NCBI GenBank assembly: GCA_012520255.1
Contig: JAAYOQ010000010.1
Coordinates: forward strand, 1 to 64,000
Origin: Erysipelotrichia bacterium
GTDB taxonomy: Bacteria > Bacillota_I > Bacilli_A > Erysipelotrichales > Erysipelotrichaceae
Direction: 5' to 3'
Length of the DNA stretch: 64,000 nucleotides
The translations under genes were made by a program, and so were the position numbers. Shown piece after piece: positions 1 through 10,060 of this stretch (the first letter of the stretch is position 1; every line of letters begins with the position of its first letter). The notes beneath the pieces were generated by a model. The model did not search any database and had not been told where the DNA came from. It saw only the letters and a program-made list of their open reading frames with translations.

Positions 1-3000
1 ACCAGTCATCTTTTGCTTTTACTGTCTTACTTTCTACTAGTGTCGGTTCTGCTTCTCCAACCTGCTTATACAAGTTAATAGTAATCTCTGCCGGTCTTTT
101 TCCATCCTGGTTTTCTGCATCATCCCAAATCTTCTTTACACTTACATTTATAGTTGCAGGTGTATGGGTATTGGTCACTGTTAAATTATCCTGGTCATAG
201 CTTTTTGTATAGCCTGTTGGAACTGTCGGTTCAACAACTGTATAGACTATATCCTTGCCCTGATACTTGACAGGCAGGTTTTCAAAGGTATGACTTTCAT
301 CCTTCTTGCCTGTTAAGGTTACAAGACCGTCTTCATCCATATCAGCGCCTGATGCTGAGGCTGCCACCAGTGTGGCCCATGGTATTTCCTTACCGTCCAC
401 CTTTGCAACCAGCTGCAGGGTTACATCTACACGCAGGCCGTCCTGGTTGTTGTTGTCATCCCAAGCCTTGTTTACTGTTTTGCTTGTTGTTGCAGGTGTA
501 TAGCTGTTTGTTAAATCTACTGTATAGCTATTTACATCTTCTTCCATTTCAGGTTGACTGATTTTTGCTGATGTATATGGTTCATATCCTGTCTCTTCTA
601 TTGTATATGCTATCAATTTACCGTCTGCGTATTTCGGCAAGCCTGTGAATTTGTATGTCCATGATGATACTTCTCCATTTTCATCCACTGTTCCGTCTAG
701 TTCTACTGACTTAACAACTGTTGCTCCGTTTTTTACGTTTACTACTATTTTAGCCGGTCTCTTGCCATCCTGGTTGTCTGCATCATCCCAGGTCTTTGTT
801 CCTGTGATTTCTATTAAATCCGGGAGTCCCACCTGTGTGTAGCCGGCATGAATAACATGATGAGTTTCGCCGGAATAATTGTCGATATTTGTATTGGATA
901 AATACACATTATTGAAAGTCTTCGCATTTGCGATGGCGGATTGTGCGATATCATCCGGCGCTTTCATATGTAATATAATACTTAATGTTTCCTTATCAGA
1001 AAGGATAAACGGTTCACCATCATTATTTTTGCTTAGGTCTATAGCTATTGCAGTTATTTGTGAAGCATCACCAGGTTTATCTGTACTCCATAATTCACTA
1101 TTTGTTAAATCTCTATTGGTTTCTAAATCTAGAGCGCTACTGTTTTTAAAGACATCCGATGTACTGTAATAGACGATTGGATCGGCCCCTTTATACTCCG
1201 GTTGAGACAAGTCGATTCCCGTCAAAATACCACGCCATTGTACATCACCAGTACCGGGTTGATAATTTTCCAAAGCATCGTAGAAAATAATGTCTTTGGC
1301 CATCGTGCCCTGAGGTGGTCCAAGTCGCAACTGATAGGAGTAGCTTTCTCCAGCATCCACAATAACGGAACCATCCCTGCCTTCAGTCCACGGAGTATTC
1401 GTTTTAGCGACCCGTTTTGACAGACCACGTTCTGTTGAAGTTACGATGTCTAAGTTTAAATTATTTTCAGCAAACAAGAAGTTCGGCTCGGTAACAGCAC
1501 CCTCCATCAGGTTGGCCAACAAGTCTTTTTCCAATATGTTTCCACCCTCATCCGGAAGACCTTGCGTCAGCTTTCCGCTTGTTGTCTGGTAAGCAACCGA
1601 ATTCAACAGCCTTGTGCCGTAATCAGCCACATTGTTCCAAGAATAAATCAAATCAAAAGTTACAGTAAAACCGCTAGTAATCCTGGCACTTGTATAGCCA
1701 TCCTTGTAAGCATAGGTTCGCACGCCGTCCGGCGTCGAAGCCCTTAAAATAAAGAGCGTTCTTCCCGTATCTCTCCAATTGTCCACTAATTCATAAGTAT
1801 ATCCAACTGTATAATCATCCATAGCGGCCTTGTACGCAGCAATTCCCCAAGAGCTAGAAGATGGAATATAAGGTGAAACGGAAATGCTGGATTCATCTAA
1901 AATAGTTCCTTTTGGCAGAAGGTCATAGAATACTCCCGCTTTCTGTTCTTCCAAAACATCCAGATCGCCGATTTCTTCAGCAGATAAAATTTCATTGTAT
2001 CTTAGTTCTTCATAGGCATTTATTTTATAAGAAATTCTAACGTATTTTGAGCCCGTATCATTCTTATAACTACTACTTTTTGTAATTGTAGAATAGGTAG
2101 GGAAGTCCTGTATGTAATGGGAAGCGAAGCCATGACCTACCCTTTGTCCATAAAGATCCATGTCTCTTTCAACCGTAGGTCCCACCCAAAGTCCCGACAT
2201 GTTATTGCCTGTATCAAGCATTGTTCCCTCATGATCATAAACCAGAAGTGAGCTCACATTTCTTAGATAATAAACTCCATTAGGGAAGTTGGAACTTAAT
2301 TCGGGAGTTGAACGTTCAATAAGTTCTTTAACATGATCAGTAGGGTTTAAAACAACCTCCACTCTGTATGGAAGTTCTGTTTTATAGCAAGCTGTTTCTG
2401 CCACCACTTTAACGGCATAGGTATTTACCGGCATTTCAACAGATTTTCCATTGGAAATAACAGAACCGTCTATTTTCTTAAATCTTATATAATAGCTCTC
2501 GTAATACCACTCTCCATGTTTGATCCATTCTCCACCGTCTTCATTTTTATACCATAATTCTATCGGAGGATATTCTGAATAAGGCATTTGTTTTTCTTCA
2601 ATAACGAGTGTTTCCGGATCTCTCTCATAAGTGAAGAACTTAAATTTTGTGACATTTGAATAATCGACAACCACTCTTTTTATTTCATAATCCCCATATT
2701 GCAAGGGACTGTCATACGCATCATGAAAATACAGAAGATCATCTACAACCTCAATTCGCAAAGGTATTTTCCCGTAATTGGCGGGATCAGATTTGCCGTT
2801 TTCCGGGTCAGACGGATCGGGAGCCTGATAGGTAAGGCTATACTTCTGCACGGTATTAGTCGTTTCAAAAAATCCAGTTACTCCAGCAAACGATTTAAAA
2901 ATCGCTGGTTTATCATTCATTAACAGCTGAATTCCGCCATAAGCATAATCACCGCCGGACTTTGCAATACCTGTGGACCCCGGAGGAGCTGTAAAAGTCT

Positions 3001-4186
3001 GAGGTTCTATGTATTTATAGCTAACAGAACCACTCACTGTGTTGGTAATGCCGTCGTCGTCTCCGGTAACTGATACATTGACCTTGTTTCTTATAAGATA
3101 AGAATTGGGGTCTTGAGGGTTAAGGATCGTGCGAGGATAACGTACAAGTACGAAATAGCCATACTCATATTCGAATAAGCGTCTGTAAAAAGAAAACTGC
3201 TCTTCATAGGTCGAGTCAAAGGTCACCGTGCTTCTTATTATACTAGCTTGGCTAAAATTATATTCTGTACTTTTGGCATAGCCTACTACTTCACCATTAG
3301 TCGGAAGATCTTCGATTTTTATCATAGCCGGCTGGGTTGTTTCAAGATTCACTTTTACATATATAAAATAAACCACATAGAAATAATCATCCGCCATGCC
3401 GTCGCCGTCATTGTCTAAATCGATATCCGACGGATCACCCCAATCCGTTTTAGGATACGCTTCATATTTTTGATAGACCCTCTTACTGCAGCGATCGATA
3501 CCATGTTTGGTATCAATCTGAATGTTACCTGCGGATTTTTCCTTTTGCTCTTCATTGACCGTTAATTTAGCAACAAATTCCCTTGTATACGATTCGTCTT
3601 TTACCAAGGAAGGCTTTTTTAATTCGTACCTGATTTGAAAGGAAGCCTCAGCACCCGAAGAAATGGTATTGATATTGGTGATAATGTATTCATCCGTATC
3701 CGCATCGTATTGATAGCGATAATCCGATTCACCACTTGCGCCTTCAGCCGGAATAGGCAAGGTTGTCTTTGAATTAGCGGCAAATGTTCCGTCTCTTCCT
3801 TGGAATATTTTAGCTGGAATTCTAAGCTTTATTGCACCGGGCTGATAATCCTCTGTACCTGCCAAACTGTAATAAACTTCATAGGTTACAGAGTATGAAT
3901 TATAATCATAAGGCGGTGTTAGCACATATTGGCCAAATTCATTTAAAACAGCATCACCTGCAAGATAGTAAGCATCAAACGAACGTATGCTGCTTTCAGG
4001 ATTCCCTCTCTCCTGCATGAGCATCACTTCGTTTTCATTATTAGATTTCACAGCATTAATAATAGTTCTACTTTTTATACTACCATCCGATGCATAAACT
4101 CCTTTTATATTTATACCACTAAAAAAGGAAGTAAATAACATTAGGAAAGCAATATAAATTATTGCAATTCTTTTTAATTTATTCAT
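1..4186 (-). CDS. Large secreted Cna-B repeat surface protein (adhesin-like), 3' end outside window
   Basis: The reading frame is open from an ATG at 4186 to the window edge (1395 codons, no stop met) and is preceded by an AAAGGGA ribosome site. The product starts with a signal peptide (MNKLKRIAIIYIAFLMLF..., cleavage likely near residue 32, after VYA). About 1080 residues of beta-rich sequence follow, then at least three Cna-B type domains starting near residues 1123, 1234 and 1345, each with the hallmark W-D-D-x-x-N-Q-D-G motif; the third is cut by the edge. Cna-B domains are stalk modules, often locked by isopeptide bonds, in cell-wall-anchored adhesins. A C-terminal LPXTG sorting signal would be expected beyond position 1 but cannot be seen. 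The ligand is unknown. It is a single gene on the minus strand; no partner lies in the window. Confidence 0.9.
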   Translation of the reverse strand, partial: MNKLKRIAIIYIAFLMLFTSFFSGINIKGVYASDGSIKSRTIINAVKSNNENEVMLMQERGNPESSIRSFDAYYLAGDAVLNEFGQYVLTPPYDYNSYSVTYEVYYSLAGTEDYQPGAIKLRIPAKIFQGRDGTFAANSKTTLPIPAEGASGESDYRYQYDADTDEYIITNINTISSGAEASFQIRYELKKPSLVKDESYTREFVAKLTVNEEQKEKSAGNIQIDTKHGIDRCSKRVYQKYEAYPKTDWGDPSDIDLDNDGDGMADDYFYVVYFIYVKVNLETTQPAMIKIEDLPTNGEVVGYAKSTEYNFSQASIIRSTVTFDSTYEEQFSFYRRLFEYEYGYFVLVRYPRTILNPQDPNSYLIRNKVNVSVTGDDDGITNTVSGSVSYKYIEPQTFTAPPGSTGIAKSGGDYAYGGIQLLMNDKPAIFKSFAGVTGFFETTNTVQKYSLTYQAPDPSDPENGKSDPANYGKIPLRIEVVDDLLYFHDAYDSPLQYGDYEIKRVVVDYSNVTKFKFFTYERDPETLVIEEKQMPYSEYPPIELWYKNEDGGEWIKHGEWYYESYYIRFKKIDGSVISNGKSVEMPVNTYAVKVVAETACYKTELPYRVEVVLNPTDHVKELIERSTPELSSNFPNGVYYLRNVSSLLVYDHEGTMLDTGNNMSGLWVGPTVERDMDLYGQRVGHGFASHYIQDFPTYSTITKSSSYKNDTGSKYVRISYKINAYEELRYNEILSAEEIGDLDVLEEQKAGVFYDLLPKGTILDESSISVSPYIPSSSSWGIAAYKAAMDDYTVGYTYELVDNWRDTGRTLFILRASTPDGVRTYAYKDGYTSARITSGFTVTFDLIYSWNNVADYGTRLLNSVAYQTTSGKLTQGLPDEGGNILEKDLLANLMEGAVTEPNFLFAENNLNLDIVTSTERGLSKRVAKTNTPWTEGRDGSVIVDAGESYSYQLRLGPPQGTMAKDIIFYDALENYQPGTGDVQWRGILTGIDLSQPEYKGADPIVYYSTSDVFKNSSALDLETNRDLTNSELWSTDKPGDASQITAIAIDLSKNNDGEPFILSDKETLSIILHMKAPDDIAQSAIANAKTFNNVYLSNTNIDNYSGETHHVIHAGYTQVGLPDLIEITGTKTWDDADNQDGKRPAKIVVNVKNGATVVKSVELDGTVDENGEVSSWTYKFTGLPKYADGKLIAYTIEETGYEPYTSAKISQPEMEEDVNSYTVDLTNSYTPATTSKTVNKAWDDNNNQDGLRVDVTLQLVAKVDGKEIPWATLVAASASGADMDEDGLVTLTGKKDESHTFENLPVKYQGKDIVYTVVEPTVPTGYTKSYDQDNLTVTNTHTPATINVSVKKIWDDAENQDGKRPAEITINLYKQVGEAEPTLVESKTVKAKDDW

Positions 4187-4726
4187 TTTAGATTCCCTTT
4201 CACACTATTAGAAAAACATTTTATAAGCAAAACATTAAGCATGCTATAGTTTTGCCCATTATCCTTAAATGCTACTTTCATATTTAGTCTCCCATTAATA
4301 TATTTTTGAAAATAAACACACTTAAAATTAAACATAAATTATACACTAACAATTTTCCTTGTTTATAAAAGCTTAATTTATTGACAAGGGTTTTCATGAA
4401 ATATTTATATCTAACAACCACAGATGTTTACCACTATAAGAATATCATATTTATTCATAAAATCTAAAGTTTTTTTTACTGTATAAGATAAATTTATCAA
4501 AATACTATGTAAGAAGTACCGAACACTGCCAAAGGCATAGTTAGATTATCGTGATAATAGAAGTTCTTTTAATGATGATTAAATTAAAGCTTTTTGGATA
4601 ATAATTACCTAAAAGTTATAAATATTTCATCTAAACATTAACCAAACAAAAAAAGCCGAACCATCTTAATAGGATTAATTCAAATTATTTAAATTAACTA
4701 TTTCGTTACGGCCTCATCAAAACAAA
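4187..4726. other. AT-rich intergenic region upstream of the surface protein gene
   Basis: This is 540 bp of AT-rich non-coding sequence between the surface protein gene and tRNA-Arg. It must contain the promoter of the surface protein gene (minus strand). A TATAAA-like -10 lies near 4222-4230, but no convincing -35 was found. No open reading frame or strong hairpin was recognised. Confidence 0.5.
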
Positions 4727-4803
4727 TGGCGTCCACGAAGGGATTCGAACCCCTGACCGTCCGCTTAGAAGGCGGATGCTCTATCCAACTGAGCTACGTG
4801 GAC
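4727..4803 (-). tRNA. tRNA-Arg (anticodon UCU)
   Basis: A full cloverleaf can be drawn on the minus strand. The 7-bp acceptor stem pairs GTCCACG with CGTGGAC, the D arm holds AGCTCAGTTGGATAGAGC, the anticodon loop is CTTCTAA (UCU, reads AGA), and the T arm contains GGTTCGAATCC. The discriminator G and the 3' CCA are encoded. It is a single gene without neighbouring tRNAs. Confidence 0.97.
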
Positions 4804-5093
4804 AACTTGCTTAAATATAATATCATTATCATTTATAAAATGCAACCAGATAGGCCAATCGAATTACACTAATTTTATACTGCTATTTCAATATGTTTTT
4901 AGTATTATCACTGAAAAAAACTTAAAAGTTAAAGATTAGGGTTAAACATTTACTATTTTAATTGCATTTTTTTATTTTTCTGTTTAAAAATGACAAATTT
5001 AGTATATAATCTTTCCTAAGGACGAAATTAGATAAATAAAAGAATATTAGATTTTCTTTTTTCTATCTAACATAATAGAAAAGAGGACCAACT

Positions 5094-6788
5094 ATGAAGT
5101 TTTCAGAATTTAAATACGAAAGAATAAACTATCAGGAAGTTGAAAAGAAGTTAACAAAGCTTTTAGATGAGCTTGAAAAACAAACCAAAGCTGAAGATTT
5201 TATAAATCTATTCAAAGAAATTGAAGCAGTGAACTCTCACCTTAACACAATGCATTCTTTAGCTTCTATCAGACACTCTATCAATACTAATGATGAATTC
5301 TACTCAAAAGAAAATGATTTCTGGGATGAGAATGAGCCAAAATTTAGAGTATTTTACAATAGATTTGCTAAGATTTGTTTGGCTTTCAAAAATAAAGCTG
5401 ATTTATACCATTACATTCCTGAAATCTTTTTTAAACAGATAGAATTTGAATTAAAATCTTTTGATGAGAAAATAATTCCACTATTAATTGAAGAAAACAA
5501 ACTTTCTACAGAATATGGTAAATTAAAAGCCTCTGCCCAAATTGAATTTGATGGTAACAATTACAATTTATCATCAATTTCCAAATTTCTTCAATCTGAT
5601 AATCGAGAAACCCGTAAAAGAGCTTACAATGCCAAAATGAAGTTCTATAAAGACAATGAACAGGAATTTGATAGAATTTATGATGAATTAGTGCAACTAA
5701 GAACCAAAATTGCCCATAAATTAGGTTATAAAACTTTTACTGAGCTTGGTTATTTTAGAATGCATCGCTATGATTACGATCAAAAGATGGTTGCTAATTT
5801 CCGTAAACAAATCCTCAATGATTTAGTACCTTTGGTTAGTGAATTATACCAGAAACAAGCTGATCGTTTAGGCCTGGAAAAATTAGCTTATTATGATTTC
5901 CCATACAAGTTTCTTTCTGGTAATCCAACACCAAAAAAAGATCCTGACGGTTTAGTTAAAGCAGCAGCTGAAATGTACCATCAGATGCATAAAAAAACAG
6001 GAGAATTCATTGATATGATGATAAATCAGGAACTATGGGATTTATTAAGTCGAGATGGCAAGGAAATAGGAGGCTATTGTATGTCTTTAAGTGAATATAG
6101 AGTTCCATTCATCTTCGCCAACTTTAACGGAACCAGTCATGATGTTGATGTTCTGACTCATGAAGCAGGACATGCTTTCCAATATTATATGAGTAGAGAT
6201 ATTCCTGTAGAAACCTGTAAATGGCCAACAATGGAATCATGCGAAATTCATTCTATGAGTATGGAATTTTTTGCTCATCCCTGGATGAAAGACTTCTTTG
6301 GGGAAGACACGGAAAAATACTATTATTCTCATATAACCGGCGCTTTAGACTTTCTTCCTTATGGAGTATTAGTCGATCATTTTCAGCATGAAATCTATGA
6401 TAATCCAAAAATGACACCTGCAGAAAGAAAAGACACTTGGAGGAAGTTAGAAAAGCTATATATTCCTGAAAAGGATTATAAAGGATGCGAAATACTGGAA
6501 AAAGGTGCTTATTGGTTCCAGCAAGGACATATTTTTCAATCACCTTTCTATTACATTGACTATACTTTAGCTCAAGTATGTGCCCTTCAATTTTGGACTA
6601 GAACACATCAGAAAGATCCACAAGCCTTTGATGACTATTTACGTCTATGCACTCTTGGTGGAACATTACCATTCAATAAACTTATCAAGAAGGTAGGATT
6701 GAACTGTCCATTTGAAGATGGCAGCGTAGGTGCAGTTGTCAGACAGGCAAAAAAATACCTCAGCACTATTGATGATACAAAACTATAG
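5094..6788 (+). CDS. pepF: M3-family oligoendopeptidase (PepF-like zinc metallopeptidase)
   Basis: This is a cytoplasmic zinc peptidase that trims short peptides. The 564 residues match the usual length of the M3 oligoendopeptidase branch. The zinc site is visible as HEAGH at residues 356-360, with the third ligand in the downstream motif MESCEIHSMSMEFF (Glu384), the spacing typical of M3 thimet/PepF enzymes. The N-terminal half is the helical lobe that closes over the substrate channel. The start ATG has an AAGAGGA site 8-9 bases upstream, and a TATAAT at 5005-5010 is the likely -10. The gene is monocistronic and stands between tRNA-Arg and rplM. Exact substrate range cannot be read from sequence. 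Confidence 0.92.
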   Translation: MKFSEFKYERINYQEVEKKLTKLLDELEKQTKAEDFINLFKEIEAVNSHLNTMHSLASIRHSINTNDEFYSKENDFWDENEPKFRVFYNRFAKICLAFKNKADLYHYIPEIFFKQIEFELKSFDEKIIPLLIEENKLSTEYGKLKASAQIEFDGNNYNLSSISKFLQSDNRETRKRAYNAKMKFYKDNEQEFDRIYDELVQLRTKIAHKLGYKTFTELGYFRMHRYDYDQKMVANFRKQILNDLVPLVSELYQKQADRLGLEKLAYYDFPYKFLSGNPTPKKDPDGLVKAAAEMYHQMHKKTGEFIDMMINQELWDLLSRDGKEIGGYCMSLSEYRVPFIFANFNGTSHDVDVLTHEAGHAFQYYMSRDIPVETCKWPTMESCEIHSMSMEFFAHPWMKDFFGEDTEKYYYSHITGALDFLPYGVLVDHFQHEIYDNPKMTPAERKDTWRKLEKLYIPEKDYKGCEILEKGAYWFQQGHIFQSPFYYIDYTLAQVCALQFWTRTHQKDPQAFDDYLRLCTLGGTLPFNKLIKKVGLNCPFEDGSVGAVVRQAKKYLSTIDDTKL

Positions 6789-6918
6789 TACCAATAACAA
6801 AAAACTACTAAAAAGAGTTTTTTGCACCATTTAAAAGTTCTATAAAACTCTTTTAACTCAATATTATTATTTGAAATGAAAATATTAATCTATTAAATAG
6901 TAATTCTCTTTTTCCTGG

Positions 6919-6947
6919 TTGACAATTTACAAACTAATCACTAAAAT
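6919..6947 (+). promoter_or_regulatory. Sigma-A promoter of rplM-rpsI
   Basis: TTGACA (6919-6924) and TAAAAT (6942-6947) are separated by 17 bp, a near-consensus housekeeping promoter about 70 bp upstream of rplM. Confidence 0.8.
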
Positions 6948-6952
6948 AATAG

Positions 6953-6989
6953 TTGTCACTTTACGACAAAAAGTAGCCCCGGAAACTAC
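6953..6989 (+). promoter_or_regulatory. Two tandem hairpins in the rplM leader, possible ribosomal-protein autoregulatory leader
   Basis: Hairpin 1 pairs TTGTC (6953-6957) with GACAA (6965-6969). Hairpin 2 pairs GTAG (6973-6976) with CTAC (6986-6989) around a CCCCGGAAA loop. Both sit between the promoter and the rplM Shine-Dalgarno site. In Firmicutes rplM-rpsI is often controlled by an L13-binding leader. Identity with that family is not established here; the stems are short. Confidence 0.4.
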
Positions 6990-7014
6990 ATTTTGATTAG
7001 GAGGACAAAAAAAT

Positions 7015-7452
7015 ATGCGTCAAACAACAATGCTGAAACCAGCAGACGTTACACGTACATGGTATGTTGTCGATGGAACAGGCCTTACTTTAGGTCGCTT
7101 ATCAACTAAAGTAGCAGAAGTTTTAAGAGGCAAAAACAAACCAGAGTACACACCAAATGTTGATTGTGGAGATTATGTTATTGTTATCAATGCTGACAAA
7201 ATTGTCGTTTCGGGTAACAAATTAGACACTGAATTCTACTATAATCACTCTCAATATCCTGGTGGACTTAGAACCAGATCTATGCGTACTATGAAAGATA
7301 AGTACACAGTTGAATGGGTTGAAAGATCTATTCACGGTATGTTACCACACACTAAATTAGGAAATGCTCAACGTAAGCATCTGTTTGTTTACAAAGGAAA
7401 CCAACATCCACATGCAGCTCAAAAACCAGTTGAGTTAAAAATTGAAGAATAG
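7015..7452 (+). CDS. rplM: Ribosomal protein uL13
   Basis: This is the large-subunit protein L13, an early 50S assembly protein that binds 23S rRNA. Its 145 residues match the family length of about 145. Typical blocks are visible: [16 protein letters not shown] near the start, then [20 protein letters not shown], and [21 protein letters not shown] in the C-terminal part. The start ATG follows a TAGGAGGA site. It is the first gene of the rplM-rpsI operon, with only 14 bases before rpsI. It lies downstream of a strong promoter and a short structured leader. Confidence 0.98.
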   Translation: MRQTTMLKPADVTRTWYVVDGTGLTLGRLSTKVAEVLRGKNKPEYTPNVDCGDYVIVINADKIVVSGNKLDTEFYYNHSQYPGGLRTRSMRTMKDKYTVEWVERSIHGMLPHTKLGNAQRKHLFVYKGNQHPHAAQKPVELKIEE

Positions 7453-7466
7453 GAGGATCAGTAAAT

Positions 7467-7874
7467 ATGGCAACTAAGAAAAAAGATATCGTTAGATACC
7501 AAGGCACTGGTCGCAGAAAGACTTCAGTAGCTAGAGCATACCTGACACAAGGTGAAGGAAACATTGTAATCAATGGTAAGCCTTTAGATGAATACTTACC
7601 ACAAGAAACTTTAAAAATGGTTGTTAATGCACCATTTGTAGTTACTGATACTGTTGGCCAATATGATGTTTACATTAATGTCTACGGTGGCGGTTATACA
7701 GGACAGGCAGGAGCGATGAGACATGCTATCTCTAGAGCTTTGTTAGAAGTTGTAGATGATTATCGTCCAAAACTTAAAGCTGCTGGATTCCTGACAAGAG
7801 ATCCAAGAGCTAAAGAAAGAAAGAAATATGGCTTAAAGAAAGCTAGAAAAGCTCCTCAATTCTCAAAACGTTAA
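7467..7874 (+). CDS. rpsI: Ribosomal protein uS9
   Basis: This is the small-subunit protein S9, whose C-terminal tail reaches the P-site tRNA. The 135-residue product has the conserved [16 protein letters not shown] start, the [20 protein letters not shown] core and the invariant basic end [11 protein letters not shown] with terminal Lys-Arg. An AGGAGG site precedes the ATG. It is translated from the same message as rplM and is followed by an intrinsic terminator at 7898. Confidence 0.98.
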   Translation: MATKKKDIVRYQGTGRRKTSVARAYLTQGEGNIVINGKPLDEYLPQETLKMVVNAPFVVTDTVGQYDVYINVYGGGYTGQAGAMRHAISRALLEVVDDYRPKLKAAGFLTRDPRAKERKKYGLKKARKAPQFSKR

Positions 7875-7897
7875 TATTATTATCGCTAGAGATTCAA

Positions 7898-7922
7898 AAA
7901 CTCTCACCAGAGGGTTTTTTTA
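7898..7922 (+). terminator. Rho-independent terminator of rplM-rpsI
   Basis: AAACTCTC (7898-7905) pairs with GAGGGTTT (7910-7917), with one G-U pair and loop ACCA, followed by a run of T. Confidence 0.85.
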
Positions 7923-8065
7923 TATCCAAACCAAATACTACATATTTTTAAAAAACGCAACTTCTTTCACTGTCGGCAGTATTTTCCCTGTGATATATTA
8001 TTAAAATATAATTGAGCTATTTTAATTAATTTAACTGTTCTCTCAAATCAGGGAAGGTAAAAACA

Positions 8066-8462
8066 ATGAAAAAAAACATTTATTTCCAGTTCTATTGTTT
8101 ACAGTATTTTTTCTAATCTTCATTTTAAGCAGAAATGCCAATCCACTTTATCTATTTGATAATCACAATATAGATAGGATTGTGATTGATGATATTGATT
8201 ATTCTAAAAACAGCATCATCATAACTGATGAAGGTGACATCAATAAATTAGTCAGCTGTTTCAATAATTATAATTTTAGCAGAAATAAAACCGAATCAAT
8301 CGATTCAATATTGCCATATAAAATATCATTTTATGCAAATAATCCTTTATTGAAATGGATATTGTCAAAAAAACAGTTGAGCATACAATAGATGAACACA
8401 AATATTTTAAACTACCTGACAGTTTTATTAAAAAAGTAAAAAATCTTAAATACTATCGCTAG
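8066..8462 (+). pseudogene. Frameshifted small exported or membrane-anchored protein gene
   Basis: An ATG at 8066 behind a GGAAGG site opens a frame that stops after 16 codons. Removing one A from the A8 run at 8069-8076 gives a clean signal-anchor start (MKKHLFPVLLFTVFFLIFILS) that continues through about 90 residues. A second shift at the A7 run 8367-8373 (one A missing) would extend the product by about 27 residues to a TAG at 8460-8462. The two slips compensate for each other and both lie in homopolymers, so this is either a decaying gene, a slippage-switched gene or a read error. The product is not recognised beyond one N-terminal hydrophobic segment. Confidence 0.55.
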
Positions 8463-8594
8463 AGAATATTTTACAATCTTAACAATTTCTAAACAAAAAG
8501 TCATACAACATTATCCTTTGTCATCTGTCATGATAATTTGAAGTTGAATCTAAATGCTGATGAAGCTATAATAGAACAGCTGTCGAGGTGAATT

Positions 8595-9797
8595 ATGACT
8601 AAAAATGAAAAACTATTAATCAGCTGTTCCGTCCTGTTTGCACTTGCCTCTGGCATGAGTGCTGTTTTTATGAATGTCTTTTTATATACATATACAGGAT
8701 CTTTAACAGTGATGGCTTTATATACCTGTATCAGAATTGGAATATTCCCGTTTTGTTTTACCCTGGCTGGAAAAGCAGCCAGAAAAATCGGATATGGAGT
8801 TACCATGTCGATGGGCTTAATTTTTATGTTTTTCCAATTGTTTTATGTTATACAGTTTAATCAGCTGTTCGCTTTAAATACTGATTTGGTCTTTGTTGCC
8901 GCAATTTTATCTGGTTTTGGAGAAAGTTTCTATTACCTGAGTGTTAACACTCTCAACCAGCTGGTAACAACTCCAGAAAGCCGGGCAGACTTCTTATCGA
9001 TAAGTGGAATCTTAAGTAACATCTCTAACGTTGCCGCTCCACTTATTGCCACATTTATCATCAATTTATCAGGTTCAGATACTAATGGTTATTTAAATAT
9101 TTTTAGAATTGTTTTAGTAGTTTATGGCTTTATTTCTGTTTTAGGACTGAATATCAAAGCCAAAGGCAATATGACTAAATTCAGCGTCTTCAAATCGCTA
9201 ACTTTCCAAAAAGATAAACAATGGCGTTACGTATTGTTGACACATTTTATTTATGGTTTTAGAGATTCTCTTATTTTATCTTTAACCGGAATACTAGTCT
9301 ATAATGCTACCGATGGTAGTGGAAGCTTTTATGGTAGACTGCTTTCATTATTTTCGCTGTTAACGATTTTATCTTATGCCTTAGCCTCAAGACTGATTAA
9401 AAAACATAATCGCATTAAATACTACACCTATGGAGCTTTCTTTGTTGCCAGCACTGCTATTGTTCTTGTATTAATCCCAAATATTTACGGCGCTTTATAT
9501 TATGGAGTTGTCAATGCTGTTGCTTCACCATTCTATAATGTACCATTTACTATTATCACTATGAATGCTTTAAGTGATTATAGTAAAACCGAAAATCTGG
9601 CAGGAAGAGTTATTGCCAAAGAAACTTACCTTTCTTTATCCAGATGTTTGGGATTGCTGTTTGTAGTGCTATGTGAAAGAATTTTCCCAGAAAATGTCTA
9701 CTTATATATCGCAGTATTAACACTTTCTATTTCACCAATTATTCTTGTCACCTATTCAAACATCTATCACAAAAAAAGAAAGCAAAAAAACAATTGA
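8595..9797 (+). CDS. Major facilitator superfamily transporter
   Basis: This 400-residue integral membrane protein has about 12 hydrophobic segments in two halves of six, separated by a hydrophilic loop near residues 185-205 (after LNIKAKGNMTKF). That length and layout fit an MFS permease of the drug or sugar efflux type. The loop between the second and third segments (GKAARKIGYG) resembles the MFS signature loop, in weakened form. The ATG follows a GAGGTGA site. The gene is not in an operon with recognisable metabolic genes, so the substrate cannot be inferred. Confidence 0.75.
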   Translation: MTKNEKLLISCSVLFALASGMSAVFMNVFLYTYTGSLTVMALYTCIRIGIFPFCFTLAGKAARKIGYGVTMSMGLIFMFFQLFYVIQFNQLFALNTDLVFVAAILSGFGESFYYLSVNTLNQLVTTPESRADFLSISGILSNISNVAAPLIATFIINLSGSDTNGYLNIFRIVLVVYGFISVLGLNIKAKGNMTKFSVFKSLTFQKDKQWRYVLLTHFIYGFRDSLILSLTGILVYNATDGSGSFYGRLLSLFSLLTILSYALASRLIKKHNRIKYYTYGAFFVASTAIVLVLIPNIYGALYYGVVNAVASPFYNVPFTIITMNALSDYSKTENLAGRVIAKETYLSLSRCLGLLFVVLCERIFPENVYLYIAVLTLSISPIILVTYSNIYHKKRKQKNN

Positions 9798-10060
9798 ACA
9801 ACCAATAAATCTGGATATCATTAAGATATCCTTTTAAAACTTTAAAAAATTATAGAAAGATATACGACTGCAGTATATATTTAAAGCAATGAATATAATA
9901 AAAATCCTTTCAAATCTTTTCAAAATGCTTAAATGACTCAAATTAGTTAAACCTTTTCATCCATAAAAGCAAAAAAAGTGCTTTTCCCTTTATTTATTCT
10001 TCAAAAAATATTACAATATAAGTTGATGAATAAATTATAGGGATATGGATAGGTGGAAAT
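9798..10060. other. Intergenic spacer
   Basis: About 260 bp of AT-rich sequence between the MFS gene and the DUF349 gene. A short inverted repeat (GGATATC...GATATCC, about 9811-9831) just after the transporter stop could serve as a weak terminator. No gene was seen. Confidence 0.4.
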
